DNA of 64,000 nucleotides, from NCBI GenBank assembly GCA_900708905.1, contig CAADRB010000066.1:404709-468708 (forward strand), read 5' to 3'. The position numbers and the translations under genes are program-made. This document shows positions 22,518-35,780 of this stretch, one piece after another (the stretch's first letter is position 1; every line of letters starts with the position of its first letter). This stretch comes from Hymenolepis diminuta (taxonomy: Eukaryota; Platyhelminthes; Cestoda; Cyclophyllidea; Hymenolepididae). A model generated the notes under the pieces. That model was not told where the DNA came from. It worked only from the letters and a program-made list of their open reading frames with translations, and searched no databases.

Positions 22518-25500
22518 ATGGCACTCCAATTACCGACAGGTACGTGACGTCCTCTGCTCCCGTTATAAATTCTCTTTGATTTGCTACTCATTCTCTTTAA
22601 ACTCTATTCATAGACTTCTTGAGGTCTGACCGTTCGACTATTAGTCCATGGCCTTCCTTTAATCCCGAACAGGACGCAAACGATCTTCATGAGGCGATTA
22701 CTGGATTGGGTAAGTAGGCATTCATTATGAAATAATATAAATTCTCTTTTAATTTATAAAATTACGGCGTCACTGAAAAGTATATAAATTCAGTCTGTGA
22801 AGCTTTTTTACGCTGTAAGAGTTTGGCTGCTTGTAATTATGTCAGAGTCACCACTATGGAGAGGGAACAGCTATGAATTTTGCTTCTAACACAATAGATA
22901 TACCTCTAATTTGATTATTACTGATCGTCACCACAAAAAATGGATAGAGAAGATCTATTAGATGCAAATAGAAGGTCCAGAGGAAATGCGGGAAGCGTGG
23001 AGGGAGGTGTATACTAGAAAGAGTTTGTATGTGAGCGCATGAATGTAAGTATAAGGTTGCTAATGTGGGGGACATGAGTCTTAAAGTGAAATGAGAACCC
23101 CAGTTATGGTAAGGCTGAAAGGAACATGAGCCAAAATCCCATCATGCCGTCAATGCTCCGGCTTAGACGACGGCTTGACAAAGCATCTGAGTCATGTAAT
23201 TTCAAATATGCTTTTGTAGAACATGTGAAAAGTACTTTATCTGAAACCATCGCCGATAAAAGGAAGCTAATCTTGAGGAACCGAGAACATCATAAGAGGC
23301 TTAGCATTCTTGGCAAAATATCAGCATGTGCTGATAATCCTAAAAATGACATAATGATAAGAATTGAAGATGCGAATTTCAGTATTTCCCCCCTCTAAAT
23401 TGAGTAATGATACAACTACGTATTTAAGATCTTGAGATTTTTAATTCACCTATTAGTAGTGAGATCCCTAATGATCCCATAATTGGATTAAAATTTGTTC
23501 AGGACTTGATTATCTTCGATATAATAATAAGATGTTAATAAAGATCTGATTAAATTACTGCATTTCTGATAAATTAATTTTTTTGTGATTGCAAATGATA
23601 ACTAACCGAGGAGGTCGACAGACAAAGATTAAATTTAATTGAAAGTGAAAGACAATTTACTGCTAGTCTAGATGCATTCTCTCTGGGATTTTGTCACAAA
23701 CACAAAAATTTTAAATTGAAATATAACTGCAAGTATTTTCATCACAGAGACAAAACGAAGAGAATGAAAGGTTTCTAATTAGACTATTGAATCTGGAGCT
23801 AAGCTTAAACGCCTAAAAATAAAAGACAATACCATAAACAAATAGACTGCTTGAGAATGAAGTTTCCGTTTTATATTTATAATAATCCGTCTCCGCGCTG
23901 GTGCCATTACAGTTAATGTCCCCGGCGGAGAAGTCGGTTTTCGCGATCTCAATATTATTTAGTGCACACGCAGTAAGCGGAAATGCCTATGTCCAAAGCA
24001 GTGCCAGAATATGAGTTCCTTATCAAGGTGGCTCCATGATACTAATCCTCTATCTAGTAGTTAAGTGCTGGAAAACACTTTTATAAATGGAAATGGGGAC
24101 TTATCAAAACGAATTTTCTAGTTTGATGGGGATCAAATATTAGCCTTGTCATTATTTAGCCTAACTAATTTCTTTTTTAACTAAATAAAAAACATCTTAA
24201 TTACTTACTTAATTTGAAATTTTTCCTGATAATTACAAACACTTAGCTGTTGAAATATGAGTAGCTTAAGGCCACTGAAATCTCAACCGAAAATTCAAAA
24301 AAATTTTTTACTTTTTTTGTGACAGAAATCCACAATAACGCAATTATTGGAATATTAGCAAAGCGAACAGTCAGTCAACGAAAAGAGATCGCTACTATTT
24401 ACCAAACACTGTTCAAAAAGGTGAGTTTGCTCATTAATTTTACGAATTATCAATATATAATTACAGGGTATAATTTTGATACCTGTAAACAGAATTTGGA
24501 AGAGGATCTGGAACAAGGTCTCTCTGGAGACTTCGAAAATGTTGTCCAGAGCACTCTGAAGGATGTTCCTGAAATGAAAGCAATCGCTCTGCGTAAGGCC
24601 ATGGAAGGTCTTGGAACCAGTGAGCAGGTTCTTATCCAAATTCTCTCTGTGGCTTCGAATAATGAAATTCAGCAAATCAAAGAAGCCTATACGAGAGGTA
24701 AAATACTCTTCCGGTCAAAGCGATAATTGAGTCTGTCTTAGAAGTTTGATTTTTTAACAAGTGATTTAATCGATTGATTTAAGCAAGCACTTAATAACAC
24801 GATTTAAATAAGTGATCCTGGAAAGTGCAAAGCCTATTCTGGGGAGATCAGTAAAAATTTTGATTTCATATTCCCTAAAGAGTACGTCTGGAAATTCATA
24901 GGTTTAAATGATTATTGTCATCATGGCAACATTCAAGTTAGATAATGAAGGTAAAAATCTTCACTTCGACCTGAGTTATTTGCGTCATAAAGACCTCTTA
25001 TCCCCTATAACTGCGTTTACGAGATCACACCTTAGTTCACTGTCGTAAGTTACTCCATGGGTGGCAGATGAGAACGATATTGGAAGAGATCAGGTAATGA
25101 GTCTACTAAGTGTAAAATCTAGGAGTCTGGAGTTTACAGTTTTACATTCAGGGAGATATTTTGATATGTATTTCTAGCGTCATCTGAACATTCATCTGAT
25201 CAAAAATCAGGAAATCTTACCACGGTCTTGGCATAATATGCGTGAAGGTAAGTTAAATCCTTTGACCATTTGAGAGTGTCTTTGTTCCAATTGTTCCTTT
25301 ATTGATTAAAAAACATTTTCAAATGTGTCAACACTACTTTCTTCTCGCTCTGTTCTTTTATAAATATGAAGGAGACATGATACAGTAACCAGTACCACAG
25401 TACTAGTAGAATGGAAATTTATACAGAAACAAATCTGTTTTTGATAGAAGTATGATATGATACATCTACTTATTGAGGTGATTGAGCAGAGATTTGCAGA

Positions 25501-28500
25501 AAAATCCACGTGGTTCATCAGTTTAAGAGGGCACAAACAATTATAAAATAATTCAGAAGAATGAAGTATATCCATTGTGGTATGACCAGCCACCAAATAT
25601 AACCACATATCTCTAGAAGCTGCAAACATGGATTTACTGAGAAAACCAGAGAAAAATCGATATTTTTAGTTGCTTTTGTCTTTATTTTAGTTTTTGAATG
25701 TGACTTGGAAATCGATATTACCAACGAGACCAGTGAAGATTTTCAAAGTATAATGCTACTTCTCCTAAAGGCCGAGCGCAATGAAGATCCCATTGTTGAT
25801 CAAGCCCGAGTTGCAAATGATGCATTCATGATTTGCAAGTATGGTAAAAGGTGAGTCTAATATATTCAGAAAACAAGAAAAACGTATTTTTAAGAATCGT
25901 GTAGTGATTTCTTTCTTTACTTACTATCAGGATATACGCTACCGAGGAGGGGGTTTTAACTAAAATCCTCACTACAAGAAGCTTTGCTCACATCAAATCA
26001 TTGGCTAACTATTACAAACAGGTAAGTAACTTCGCTATGCGCAGATGAAAATTGATTTTATTATTTTATTTGTTCTCATGTTTGCTTGCCTTTATTAAGA
26101 AATACGGGAAGATGCTAAGCAAAATCATTTGTGACGAAACTTTTGGAGACTACTGCCAGACTTTGCTATCCATTGGTAAATCAAATATAATGCTTACAGT
26201 CAATCGCAAAATTTACTATTTTATCAATTTTAATATTTAAACCCATTGTAAATCCCCCACTTGCTTTTAAGAAAGCATTAGTAGCACTTGACTCGGGTAT
26301 TTGGTGTCGCTCAAATGAAAATCTTTTAATCTATTACGCTACCAATTGAACAGCATTACCCAAAGCGGTTAGTCATCTTTGTATTGATGTCGAAAGATGA
26401 ACATTGAACCTCCTACTTGCATGTCGATGATCGCTTTGAGTATATCTGCACACTCGGCGGGCCTTGATTTAACTATTTCGATCGATCTTAAACAGTTTAG
26501 TATGGACCTAATAATCATTTCACCGATTGATATCAAGCACGTGTCGTCTGATATTGTACACAATTATTGAGTAATTGATATGGCTTGAGCTCACCAATGC
26601 AAAATAAGCAAGCTAGCTAAGGTATAAATATGCCAACCTTCTACGCAAACGACATAGTAAGAAGAGAGAAAGCTGGCCAGATGAAATGTGAGAGGTCGAA
26701 ATAAAGAGATGTTCGAAATTAAAGCAACTGAAATAAATCGATAAGTGGATTAAAGAAGGAAGAATAAATCATAAGTAGGCCAGAGTAAGCTAGGAAACTA
26801 GGTTTACTTATATAACGCACTAAACTGTTACAACATGGGGCAAAAGCTTTGCCCTTAAATAAAATTTTGCTATTGATTTAACTCACTCGACAATTTTTAG
26901 AATTTATCAGTATTGTACACTTTTTTGAAACTGATTTATTTTCGTTTTTAAAGTTACCTATGCCGAGGATCCCGCAATGGTGTATGCAAGCTGGATATAC
27001 GACTCATTAAAAGTAATGGGAACAAATGACGATGATTTGATCCGACTAATTCTTTCAAGAGCTGAGGTAATCTTCATTTTGAATTTTAATTTCTCAACAT
27101 TATGTTACTTAGCGCCTAGACATCAGTGGTAGCACTTTCTTGCAAAAATAAGGAATATGAGAACATTTTAAGTTCTGATATTTCTCTACTAGGGGCATAA
27201 TTGCATATGAAAGTTTGGTTTGTGGAATATTCTCTTCGTAATGTTTATTATTTCCAGCAAAATTGCCAGATGACTGAGTTACGGTCTCTTCTTTGATTAT
27301 TTATTAATTTGACGAATGTTGATTAATTAATTCAAAAAATCAAGTGATTCTCTTGTCCATATGTGTATTTTCTCCTCACGTACTCCCTGTTTCTCTGTCT
27401 CATTATATGCAAACGATTACTTAGGATTCTTTAGATTCCCATTCGTACTACGCCCTTCTCTTCTCCCGCTCTCCTATACACGACTCCGAATTTTTATGCC
27501 ACTGTCGTTTAGGCGGTTTTTCATAATCACGACATACTAAATCGAGAAAAAATGTATGTCTCTACTACCACTGCTAATATGACGAAATCCTAAGCATTTA
27601 TGGATATTCGAATCCATTTTCCGATAAACAATTACATTATATTTGTGCATCTGAAAAACGTCAACCTCTGGCTATTCCATTATATTTCAATGTGTCCGCT
27701 ATATGTGTCATTTCTAAAGATTTACAAAATTCCCTTTCTATACTTCGTTATGTATCTTGTACCCACTGTACTTCTTTACATAGCTCCCAATAGGACTTTA
27801 GAGACTAATTTATATTTAGGAAAAAGTGACATACACAGATTACTTGAAAGGCTGGTTCTCTAGTTGCTGGCTCTCAAACCTCTTGGGGCGAAGGTATATC
27901 TCGGGTAATTTTTTTCGGGCATTTATACAAGATAATAGCCCTTTAGAGACTGCAGAATCTAGAAGAACTACCACCCTTCTAGCTTCATTTGATCCTCACT
28001 AAGCAACAAGATAGAGAAGGAAGAAACAGTTGGTTGGAAATAGAGAGAGCTTAGAGAAATGAGAGAGACTTGTATTTGTGGCAAAGATGGGAAATGGGAG
28101 GACGGATGGCTTGTATGTGGTGCGAGTGTGCATACCTGTTAATATAGATAGAAAAAAGCGAGGAGAATGTATTTTTAGAGAAAAATTAAACGTCATGGCT
28201 TAAGTACGTCAGCGTGGATGAAATTTAGTTGGCGAATGCGTCATAATACTTTCCATACAGACATCAGTACTTAGAAAGTTATTTTAATATGCATTTCTCA
28301 TCATTAGTTAACATTGACATTATTGATAATTAATCTCGTCTTCTTTCTTTCTCGAGTCTGGACAGGTTACTAGAACCAATATGGTCGATGGAGAGAGCGG
28401 TCGCAGGTAATGAGACTAACTTTACCTGAAATGTGACAGTTCTCTTACATTAATTTGTAAGAATATTAACGATATTCAGCGGATTTCGTTGAAGTGATGA

Positions 28501-28756
28501 TTCATATATGAAATTAGTAAAAATCACTTAGGTTATTTATTCCGTGATATTCATATTATGGATGCATAAAAGAATCATCTTTTAATGCTAACATTTTTAA
28601 TAGATCGATCTACAAAACATCAAGGAGGCCTACCATAAAATGGCAGAGAAGCCTCTCATTGAGGATATCGCGGTAGAGACGTCTGGAGACTACAAAAATA
28701 TGCTGATTGCTCTTGTTAAAGGAAACTTTGAGGAAATTCTGGTTGACGAAAACTAA
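22518..28756 (+). CDS. Annexin, four-repeat (gene 3 of the cluster), complete
   Basis: Nine exons: 22518-22539 (ATG), 22614-22709, 24326-24420, 24493-24697, 25691-25850, 25931-26021, 26100-26175, 26954-27066, 28604-28756 (TAA). All phases agree and give 336 residues. The N-terminus is MALQLPTDFLRSDRS, followed by four annexin repeats and an acidic tail. Type II calcium loops are intact in repeat 2 (GLGTSE, cap NETS) and repeat 4 (VMGTND, cap VETSG). Repeat 1 (GLGEIH, cap QGLSG) and repeat 3 (RIYATEE) have lost the GxGT motif. A poly(A) signal AATAAA lies at 28814-28819. The 72-nt intron 3 and the 78-nt intron 6 are small, while others exceed 1.5 kb and carry repeats. Most similar in layout to the partial gene at 1-6243. 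Function as a membrane-binding protein is inferred from family. Confidence 0.95.
23880..24115 (+). repeat. SINE-like repeat in intron 2 of the annexin
   Basis: The second half, around gtgccagaatatgagttcct, gctccatgatactaatcc and gtgctggaaaacac, matches the 29.0-29.2 kb copy (gatgccagaatgcaagtttc, atccatgatgctaatcc, gtgttggaaaaccc). The tRNA-like head is poorly kept here. Probably an old SINE insertion. Confidence 0.45.
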
Positions 28757-28984
28757 ATAATTCTTTGTTAGGATTCCTACCTGATTTTAATAGAGCCATT
28801 AGAAGTTTTGGTGAATAAATGCTCTAAATAGAATAGATACTTTATTAGTTTATCAAAAATTTGTTGATATTATTTACAATTACAATATTTATTAAATCTA
28901 TGTGAATATTAATAGAATATTAAAAGATATTACCCAGCATTTAATGTACTATTTTGATGATGGCATGACATAAATAATAATAAC

Positions 28985-29215
28985 TTAAATAAACGGCGGT
29001 TAACGAGCACGTCTTCATAGTTAGGATCACAGGTTCGATCCTTACCGACGCATACCCAGCAAGCAGAATAACCAAATGCACTGGTTAGGTCTGGCTGATA
29101 AAATGGATGCCAGAATGCAAGTTTCTTGCAAGGAAGGATCCATGATGCTAATCCAGTATCCAACATGAGTGTTGGAAAACCCTTTCTAAATTGGCTTAGA
29201 ATTATGCTTTAAGTA
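28985..29215 (+). repeat. tRNA-derived SINE-like repeat
   Basis: The head contains a Pol III B-box match, ggttcgatcc (29032-29041), preceded by a decayed A-box-like region. A body follows that is shared with 23.9-24.1 kb and, near the head, with 48.07-48.2 kb (acccagcaa...accaaatgc). It lies 0.2 kb downstream of the annexin gene end. Confidence 0.5.
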
Positions 29216-30194
29216 GATCCTCGAGGAAATGTCTTAGCTAAAATTAATTTTGGCCCTTTGGTCATCCACAGATACAGTATATCAAAATAACATGAAAAAC
29301 CTCTCAAGTAAACTTTTATTCATTCAATTTGAAACAAAGCATGTGAAAACACTGATGAGGAATCTAAAATTCATTTTCTGATGCCTGTAATTTGGAACAG
29401 TTCATATTATATAAAATTTGTTCGGCCATTTGTTTCCTTTATTCATAAGTTAAAAGATTCTACCGCTTAAATAATTTCAATTCTTTCCAAAATCAGGTTC
29501 CGTTACGCTCTGCTGTGGATAATGATAGGGATCGCGATAATCAAATATTAAATTGACTAACTGTTATAATGTCCAATCGAATATCTTCGTTGCAGAGTAG
29601 AATTCAAACCTAATGTACTGGATTATCGATTATTGGACTGATACTCCCATGTCTGGATATTTATTCTTGTCACGGCATCAGTTATTAACTAATTCGACTA
29701 CCGATCAGTTTCTATGTATACGAATGTAAATTTTTATTTATTCACCTTTATTCACAGACGTCTAGCAATTTCGTAGACGCAGTCTAGCATACATAACAAC
29801 AATGCAGTTGAAGTTAATATGTTCTTTCATACTTAGATCTAAGTAGACAAATTAGGAAAAAGGTGAAATCTGTTAAACATACTACCTATCTGAAAGTAGG
29901 CAGAAACAGAAAATGTTGATATGATCAATAAAATGTTCCTTCGTAATATTTCTCAAGTACTCTTATTCTTAAATATTCTTAAGCGCACCTATTCTCAGCA
30001 TATTTTGATTTTCAAATAATTTTAATGATTCATTAAATTTCTAAACCATTCGGGTGTGCAAACGTGTTCTGCTGTATTGAAGATGTTCTTGCTAGATTCT
30101 CTTGCTTGCTATACCTGATTGTAAGAAGGTGTAAAAATTAAATAAGTTAATATCATTCTGCTTTCTCGGCCACTGAAAGAAGAAAGTGATTCAA

Positions 30195-30390
30195 AATGGT
30201 ATGACCAATCATTCCGATTAGTTAATCACTGGGATATCGTGAACGAGAATGCGCTCAGTAATCCAGGAGATAATTCATGATAATTGAATTTTTAACTTGA
30301 AACAGTCAATTGATTATAGAGTAATTATTTGAAAATTTTTTAATTTAACACATCTAATGAATTAATGCTATTTTGATACTCCGGTTTTTT
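30195..30390 (+). repeat. Dispersed repeat family R4, copy
   Basis: The block gggatatcgtgaacgagaat, followed by ctcagtaatccaggagat and a ttgaatttt segment, matches 34.24-34.42 kb (ggatatcgtgggcgagaatt, ctcggtaattcaggtaag, ttgaatttc). A more decayed match is at 42.14-42.33 kb and a weak one at about 0.62-0.74 kb. Nature unknown. Confidence 0.45.
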
Positions 30391-30811
30391 CTTAACATAT
30401 TTTTAGCTCCTTTCTCTTTATCTCTTATTTGACTCTACTCTTGCTCGATTTCATTCGCTTCCCTGTAATGACAAATTACACATTTTTCCACTGCCGTGGA
30501 TCATATTAATACCAGTTATGGTATCCTAAATTTATGTGAGCTAAATTATTGGTGAATGCGGGATGAAAAACTATTTACGCTATTTTACTGTATTTTCTCA
30601 TTTTTAAACGTTTAGTATCATAATATACGCCTGTCATATTGGCAGTCAATTTATTAGAAAGCATTAAATAAATAGAACAAATGAAATTACCAGATAAGAC
30701 GGTTTATTATTATTAAATATTCATTCAATTGATAATAGGTAACGAATCAGAGAGCCAAACAGCAGTTTCCGGGACAAAATTGAAGTCAAACCCCATAGCG
30801 TTCAAGTATAT

Positions 30812-33469
30812 TTATTTCTTTCTTTCAATCATAGTAATTAGAGTGTCTTTATAGTCTCCTGATACTTCTGATTTGATAGCGGCACTCAAGCTTTTCCCAG
30901 TCGATTGTAGGAATTCCTCTTTAATATCCTTTAGATCAATCTACACAAAAGGTTAGTAAAAAAATTTAATGCATGTTCCGGTAAAGATAGAATAAATTAT
31001 GGTCGTAGAACAATATTTAAAGTCCCTTAAGTTAACTTTAAGCTAAGTAATTGAAGTTGATGATGACACACTTGTCTCTGTTATTGGATACAGCAAATCA
31101 AGTTGTCAGTTTTCGAAGTCTTTAAAAAATTACCTCAGCTCTGGTCATGATCAAACGAATAAGATCTTTATCTCTTTTTCCACGGGCTTCTATTGAATTC
31201 TGTATCCATTTCACATACGTTCCCAAAGGATCTAGAGCATATTCAACTGGAAGCAAATATTCGTCAATTAAGAACTGAATGAGAACAAAAAGAATAATGA
31301 GTTAAATTAAATAAAGTACTGATTGAAATCAGCGTCTCACGACAATGGCCAGAAGTTTCTCGTTGGATGGTTTCAATTAAGGTTTCCTTGGACTTCTAGA
31401 AAGTTGAAACATTTTCATTATGTATGCACAGACTAAATAGAATGAATATATTGCTGATAGGAACATACATAAGCATATACTTTGACAAGTGCTCTAATAT
31501 GTTGAAAACTTCTCGAGCAGAGAATATAGGAAAACACAACTTCCTTTGGCGTATCCCATCTTGATTAATTAAGAATGTAAATTTAATTACAGATGAAATG
31601 ATCAAATAAGACAATTGAGATAGAAAATGTTTACTTCTCTTTGCTCAAAGAGAGCATATAAATTTCCTCCTCAAGTTTTCCATTGCCGATGGCTAATCTC
31701 TTCTCCCGTTTACCTTGCAATATAAGCTTCAGAATGTATAGAAAATGCCCACTTATATTGTTTTCAATATCCGCTTCAAGTTCGGCTCCAAACACTGTTA
31801 ACAAAAAGTGGTCAGTTATTCCCGATTAGATACAAGAGTAAAATCGAAGAAACTTACATTTTCCGTATGTTTGTTTTAATGAGGTTATTTCTTCATTTGA
31901 AGCTCCAATCATAGTTTGAATTAGGGTCTGATTATCGACATCAAGTTGTTTCAGGGCATTATTTAGCGCTCTGGCTTTTAATTCGTGAACATTATTCATT
32001 AAAGAGATAATTGTTTCTTTTAATTCTCCTGTCAGCTTACTTGCAAGTTTTCTTTCAAAATGCTATACAAGATAATATTAAGTTTTGATGAGATTAAAAT
32101 GGTTGTTTCAGAGGCAAGATAAAAACCCAGATTGAGAAATAAAATCGGAATAATTGGGTCAAGTTTGTTTATCATTTATAAAGTCTCACTATACCAAAAT
32201 AATTGTTAATCAACCAGAATGTTACGAATGAACGGATCTAAAACAGGAATAAAGTACGGAGTTTTAAAGAGCAACACGACGCCTTTCTTTCAGTATTCAG
32301 TCACAATCCCGAGACACTGCCGACATTTCAGGAGTGAAAGCGGCTGCTCTAAAGATTCATCATATTTTCAGTCTTTTGGAAATTGTTGATGTCCAAAGAG
32401 ATGGACAAGACTTACTCCAAAATATAGAGTTAGTTGACATCACAAGGAAGGTGTAATTGGTCTTCTCTTGCCCATATTTAATCTCACATCTGGACTTGTA
32501 TCTCCGGAATGAACTGTTGCCGAGACGATTGCGTCTTATCGGTCAGTTAGCAATCCCAATAGAGGAAGCGGTAATAATAATTGACCTGGGTGGAGAGAAA
32601 TAATTCTCAAGCCATATCAACGAGAAACTCACATCCTCAGAATTAACGAGTTGAAGGGTGTGCACCGATGAGCATTGATCTCGTGACCTCTAAATTGACA
32701 GGGTCGTATGTTGACCACTGCTTCACCGATGCACTTCAAATTGAATCCAGTTTTGGTCAGTTTGTAAATACTTCCGCGGAATTATAGACACTATACCTGG
32801 AGCAAAAATTATTTTTCTTATTAAGCATTTGTAGAACATGTATATAATTAAGAAACAGACCTTTACTCCACTAGAATTCAAAGACAGATAGTGATAACGG
32901 GATCAGACTTTTAACTATTAGCCCCTCTCGTGGTTAAATCTAAAGCTCGTTCCTAAATACCCATAACAATTTAAAGCGCATTACTAAGGTAAATATACTG
33001 CAGGTGATAGAAATTATTTAAGGAGATTTCTAACTTACCTCGCCATACATATACTTATACCGTGTAGCGATTTCTTTGCGTTGAGAAATGGTTCGTCTGG
33101 TTAAAGCTTCAATAATCTTCTTTTCATCAATTTCTAAAATTAAATTACATCATTTTTAATACCTGCCAACTAAATTGAGACTAATATTACAGAGCAGTAT
33201 CAGAAGCGTTATTTGAATTAAAGGTTAACTTATCAATTTTCCTTTAAACCTTGATGCAAAATCAAATAAAGGTAGTCTCTCTAAAAGAGCGTGTTCTAAG
33301 GAGCGATAGCAACCTTTGATCTAACTATAACAATCTCAAGTGAACGTTAATTCGTCGTTCTACTATAAATTGTTTCCTTACCATCCTCATGTAATGCAGT
33401 AAATAACTCCATTGCGTCCTGTTTAGCATTAAAACAAGGTTGGGCGATGATTTTTGGTTGTCCAGACAT
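30812..33469 (-). CDS. Annexin-like protein without type II calcium loops, complete
   Basis: Eight minus-strand exons: 33382-33469 (ATG at 33469), 33039-33133, 31858-32062, 31635-31794, 31469-31559, 31320-31395, 31134-31246, 30812-30940 (TAA at 30812-30814). Phases agree and give 318 residues starting MSGQPKIIAQP. The annexin fold is clear: repeats end in ISQRKEIATRY, IDLKDIKEEF and RSFQHIRALV, with SGDYKDTL near the C-terminus. Every GxGT loop is altered: DGEIDE, LDVDNQ, WDTPKE and RGKRDK. The acidic cap is also lost in repeats 1 and 2 (KLTG, NISG). It should therefore bind membranes weakly or without calcium (inference). Exon lengths 95/205/160/91/76/113/129 equal those of the gene at 1-6243, so it is a diverged inverted duplicate. 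An acceptor-like cttcag lies 8 nt before the ATG (trans-splice or UTR intron possible). Confidence 0.95.
32640..32755 (-). repeat. tRNA-like SINE fragment in annexin intron
   Basis: On the minus strand the sequence gtgcatcggtgaagcagtgg, then a B-box-like ggtcacgagatc and a tail atcggtgcacaccc, resembles a tRNA-like SINE head. Related decayed copies occur at 36.65-36.74 kb (gggtcacgagaccc, minus) and 39.13-39.24 kb (minus). It lies in the intron between annexin exons 2 and 3. Confidence 0.4.
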
Positions 33470-34239
33470 CGTGATACCTGAAGTTGTCATTAAAGTGAAG
33501 TTTTTTGGTTAAAAACATTTATAATGAGAGCAGTTTTGATAGTTCTCACCAAATCTTATCCAAGTTAACTTCGTAATTTTAGTTAAAATATTGATTCTTA
33601 TATACACATCAGTAACCTGACACAAGCAAAAAACTACCTGATAAGTCTGTTAATAGGTAAAACTTGACATGTGATCTGTTTGAATCCAAAACATGATATT
33701 ATTATAATTTATCATCTCAATATTCACGATGCACAGGGTGTCACCCGATTAATAAGTTTGCTTTATCACCGGTAACTCTGCTATATTTTTTGCTACTGAT
33801 ATCAGATTATCGAATATTTTGCGCATGTGGCGAAACAATGCAAGGTGGAGGTTTCCTAATCTACTTATAATTCACTGAAATAGACGAGGTAGTACTGTGG
33901 TTACTTTTCATCATCAGTTGGATTTAATACACTTTAAAGGTGATTTGTCAGCGTATTTCCAACCATTTACTTCTATTTCTAAATGCAATATTACCTCGTT
34001 TTTTACAAAAGAAGAGTGAAGTGATCGGACTACTCATCTCCGGTCACCACTAGTAAATCAAAACTTCTTATTCGAAAGAGTAAATCATCATTCCCTGAGT
34101 AAACACTACTTATTGAGCTTTGCAAGGTTATAAATTTTAGCTGTCTAGATTCCGCTAGGCTATAATCATGAAAGCTGTCTAAGACCATGTCAGATCTTTC
34201 TTTCTTAAACTTTAGAGGATAAATTAAATTTAATTGGCA

Positions 34240-34420
34240 AGATCAATCATTATAATTAAATAACCGGGCGATAAGCACCGGATATCGTGGGCGAGAATTT
34301 ACTCGGTAATTCAGGTAAGAAATCGTAAGACTTGAATTTCGGATTGTGAACGGCCTCATCAGTATGTATTCGACATTCCGAATCTAAAATATCAGATGAT
34401 ACCTTTGATACATTGACTTC
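34240..34420 (+). repeat. Dispersed repeat family R4, copy
   Basis: Matches the copy at 30.2 kb through ggatatcgtgggcgagaat, the following gtaattcaggtaagaaatc segment and ttgaatttc. The part around gacattccgaatctaaa also matches gacccgaatctaaag at 42.3 kb. Confidence 0.45.
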
Positions 34421-35439
34421 CCTCTCAACATCTATTCGATTTCCTCTCTCTTATCATTTATTGGATTTTTCGTGCATTATTATGATGCAAAATAATATAA
34501 TTCTTCACAATGAGTTAATCATCTGTCATTCAAAGAGAATGGCAAAGAAATCGAGTTCTTGAATGGGAATATAAAATAAGTATCATTAATTCATACTGGG
34601 ATTGCGATCTGGATCATACAGGTGAGTGAATTAGCATGTTTGCAAATGCTAATATATATTTGAGTACCTGAAGAGCGATTCCCACACCTTTATACCAGCA
34701 CTATTGCGACTTTCATCAACAACTATTTCTCCAAGTAAAAGGCAGAATACGTAACCTGTCTATCTAATTTTGATGTAAAGCTACATCCCCACTGATATTA
34801 AACTAAGCTGTCAGTTAGGTAATACCATGGCTGCATCAGACCGAATTTGGTAAAAAAATACAAATGTGTGTACATAAACTGGGACTTGTTGACTGTAATT
34901 AGCCGGGCGAATTTTCAGAAAATGCATCATTGGCGAGATTCCATTTCAGACAGCGAGCAAAATTGATCTTAAACAAGTTTATACATGCAGATGACGTAAG
35001 TGATATGAAAGGATTTTTAGTTGGAAATTCAGTTATGAAAATTTTGTGATTATAACGGGCAGAAATATATATATATATATATGTGCATGAAACTCGGGCC
35101 AAATGAGAATTTTCTGTTGTTTAATAAGTATCTTTGACCATATATTACTCTAATAGTTATATAAGTAATAATAATCTCTCTAATTAATGCAATTGTTAAA
35201 TTATTAGCCTGTATGTGGTTCCAAAACCAAGTAAACCAAGTTATTGTATGAAATTCGGTTTTCTACTCCATCCAAATTAATTTGTGGAATCATTTACAAC
35301 TATTATGCGTGACAAAAAAAATGCAATTTTGATATCTGAAAAAGATAATCTAACGCAGAGAAAAGTTGAGGAGTTCAACAGGAGATACTTTTTAACCGCT
35401 CAGTCATCCACTTTTGTAAATTGTCTTCTGTATATTGCA

Positions 35440-35780
35440 GTACTGCTAGAAGATCTAGTATATCTGCCCACCAGATATTGCTAGACTGCCATTGACTCAG
35501 ACTAGAGAAGGTTTAAACAGAATACAATTAATCCTAGATTCCTTATTAATCGAACAGAGGCAATAAATAGGAATAAAGGTTGTCTGCCTGTTGTTGTAAA
35601 ATCAAAACACTGCCAGACAAATAACAATTTTTGTTCCCAATACCTATCCAACGGTCAGGAGCGTTGTACACCCGCATATTGATAAAGATGATGGCGACCT
35701 TGAGATAACTTGTGGGATTGATAAGGCATAAACACTCCAGCTAAGACCCCTGTTGTGTCGGCCTCCTATCATATTAAAAT
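35440..35780 (+). repeat. Dispersed repeat family R2, copy 2
   Basis: Blocks cagatattgctag, ccattgactcagac, gttgtaaaatcaaa, a gccagacaaataacaat-like block, ggtcaggagcgttg, cacccgcatattgataa and gatgatggcgacct match the copy at 48.88-49.25 kb closely, and more loosely the copy at 18.96 kb. Confidence 0.65.

Noticed and set aside
22850..23100. Further copies of the GA-rich family (also 28.0-28.2 kb and 63.6-63.96 kb)
   Set aside because: They share purine-rich composition and short motifs only; ordered block similarity could not be shown by eye.
23126..23398. 90-residue open frame (MSQNPIMPSMLRLRRRL...) in intron 2 of the complete annexin
   Set aside because: Lies in an intron next to repeat-like purine-rich DNA, with no recognisable domain and no splice context; frames of this length are expected by chance here.
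29032..29042. Possible functional tRNA gene (good B-box)
   Set aside because: No intact cloverleaf or A-box around it, and the body repeats elsewhere, so a SINE head is more likely.
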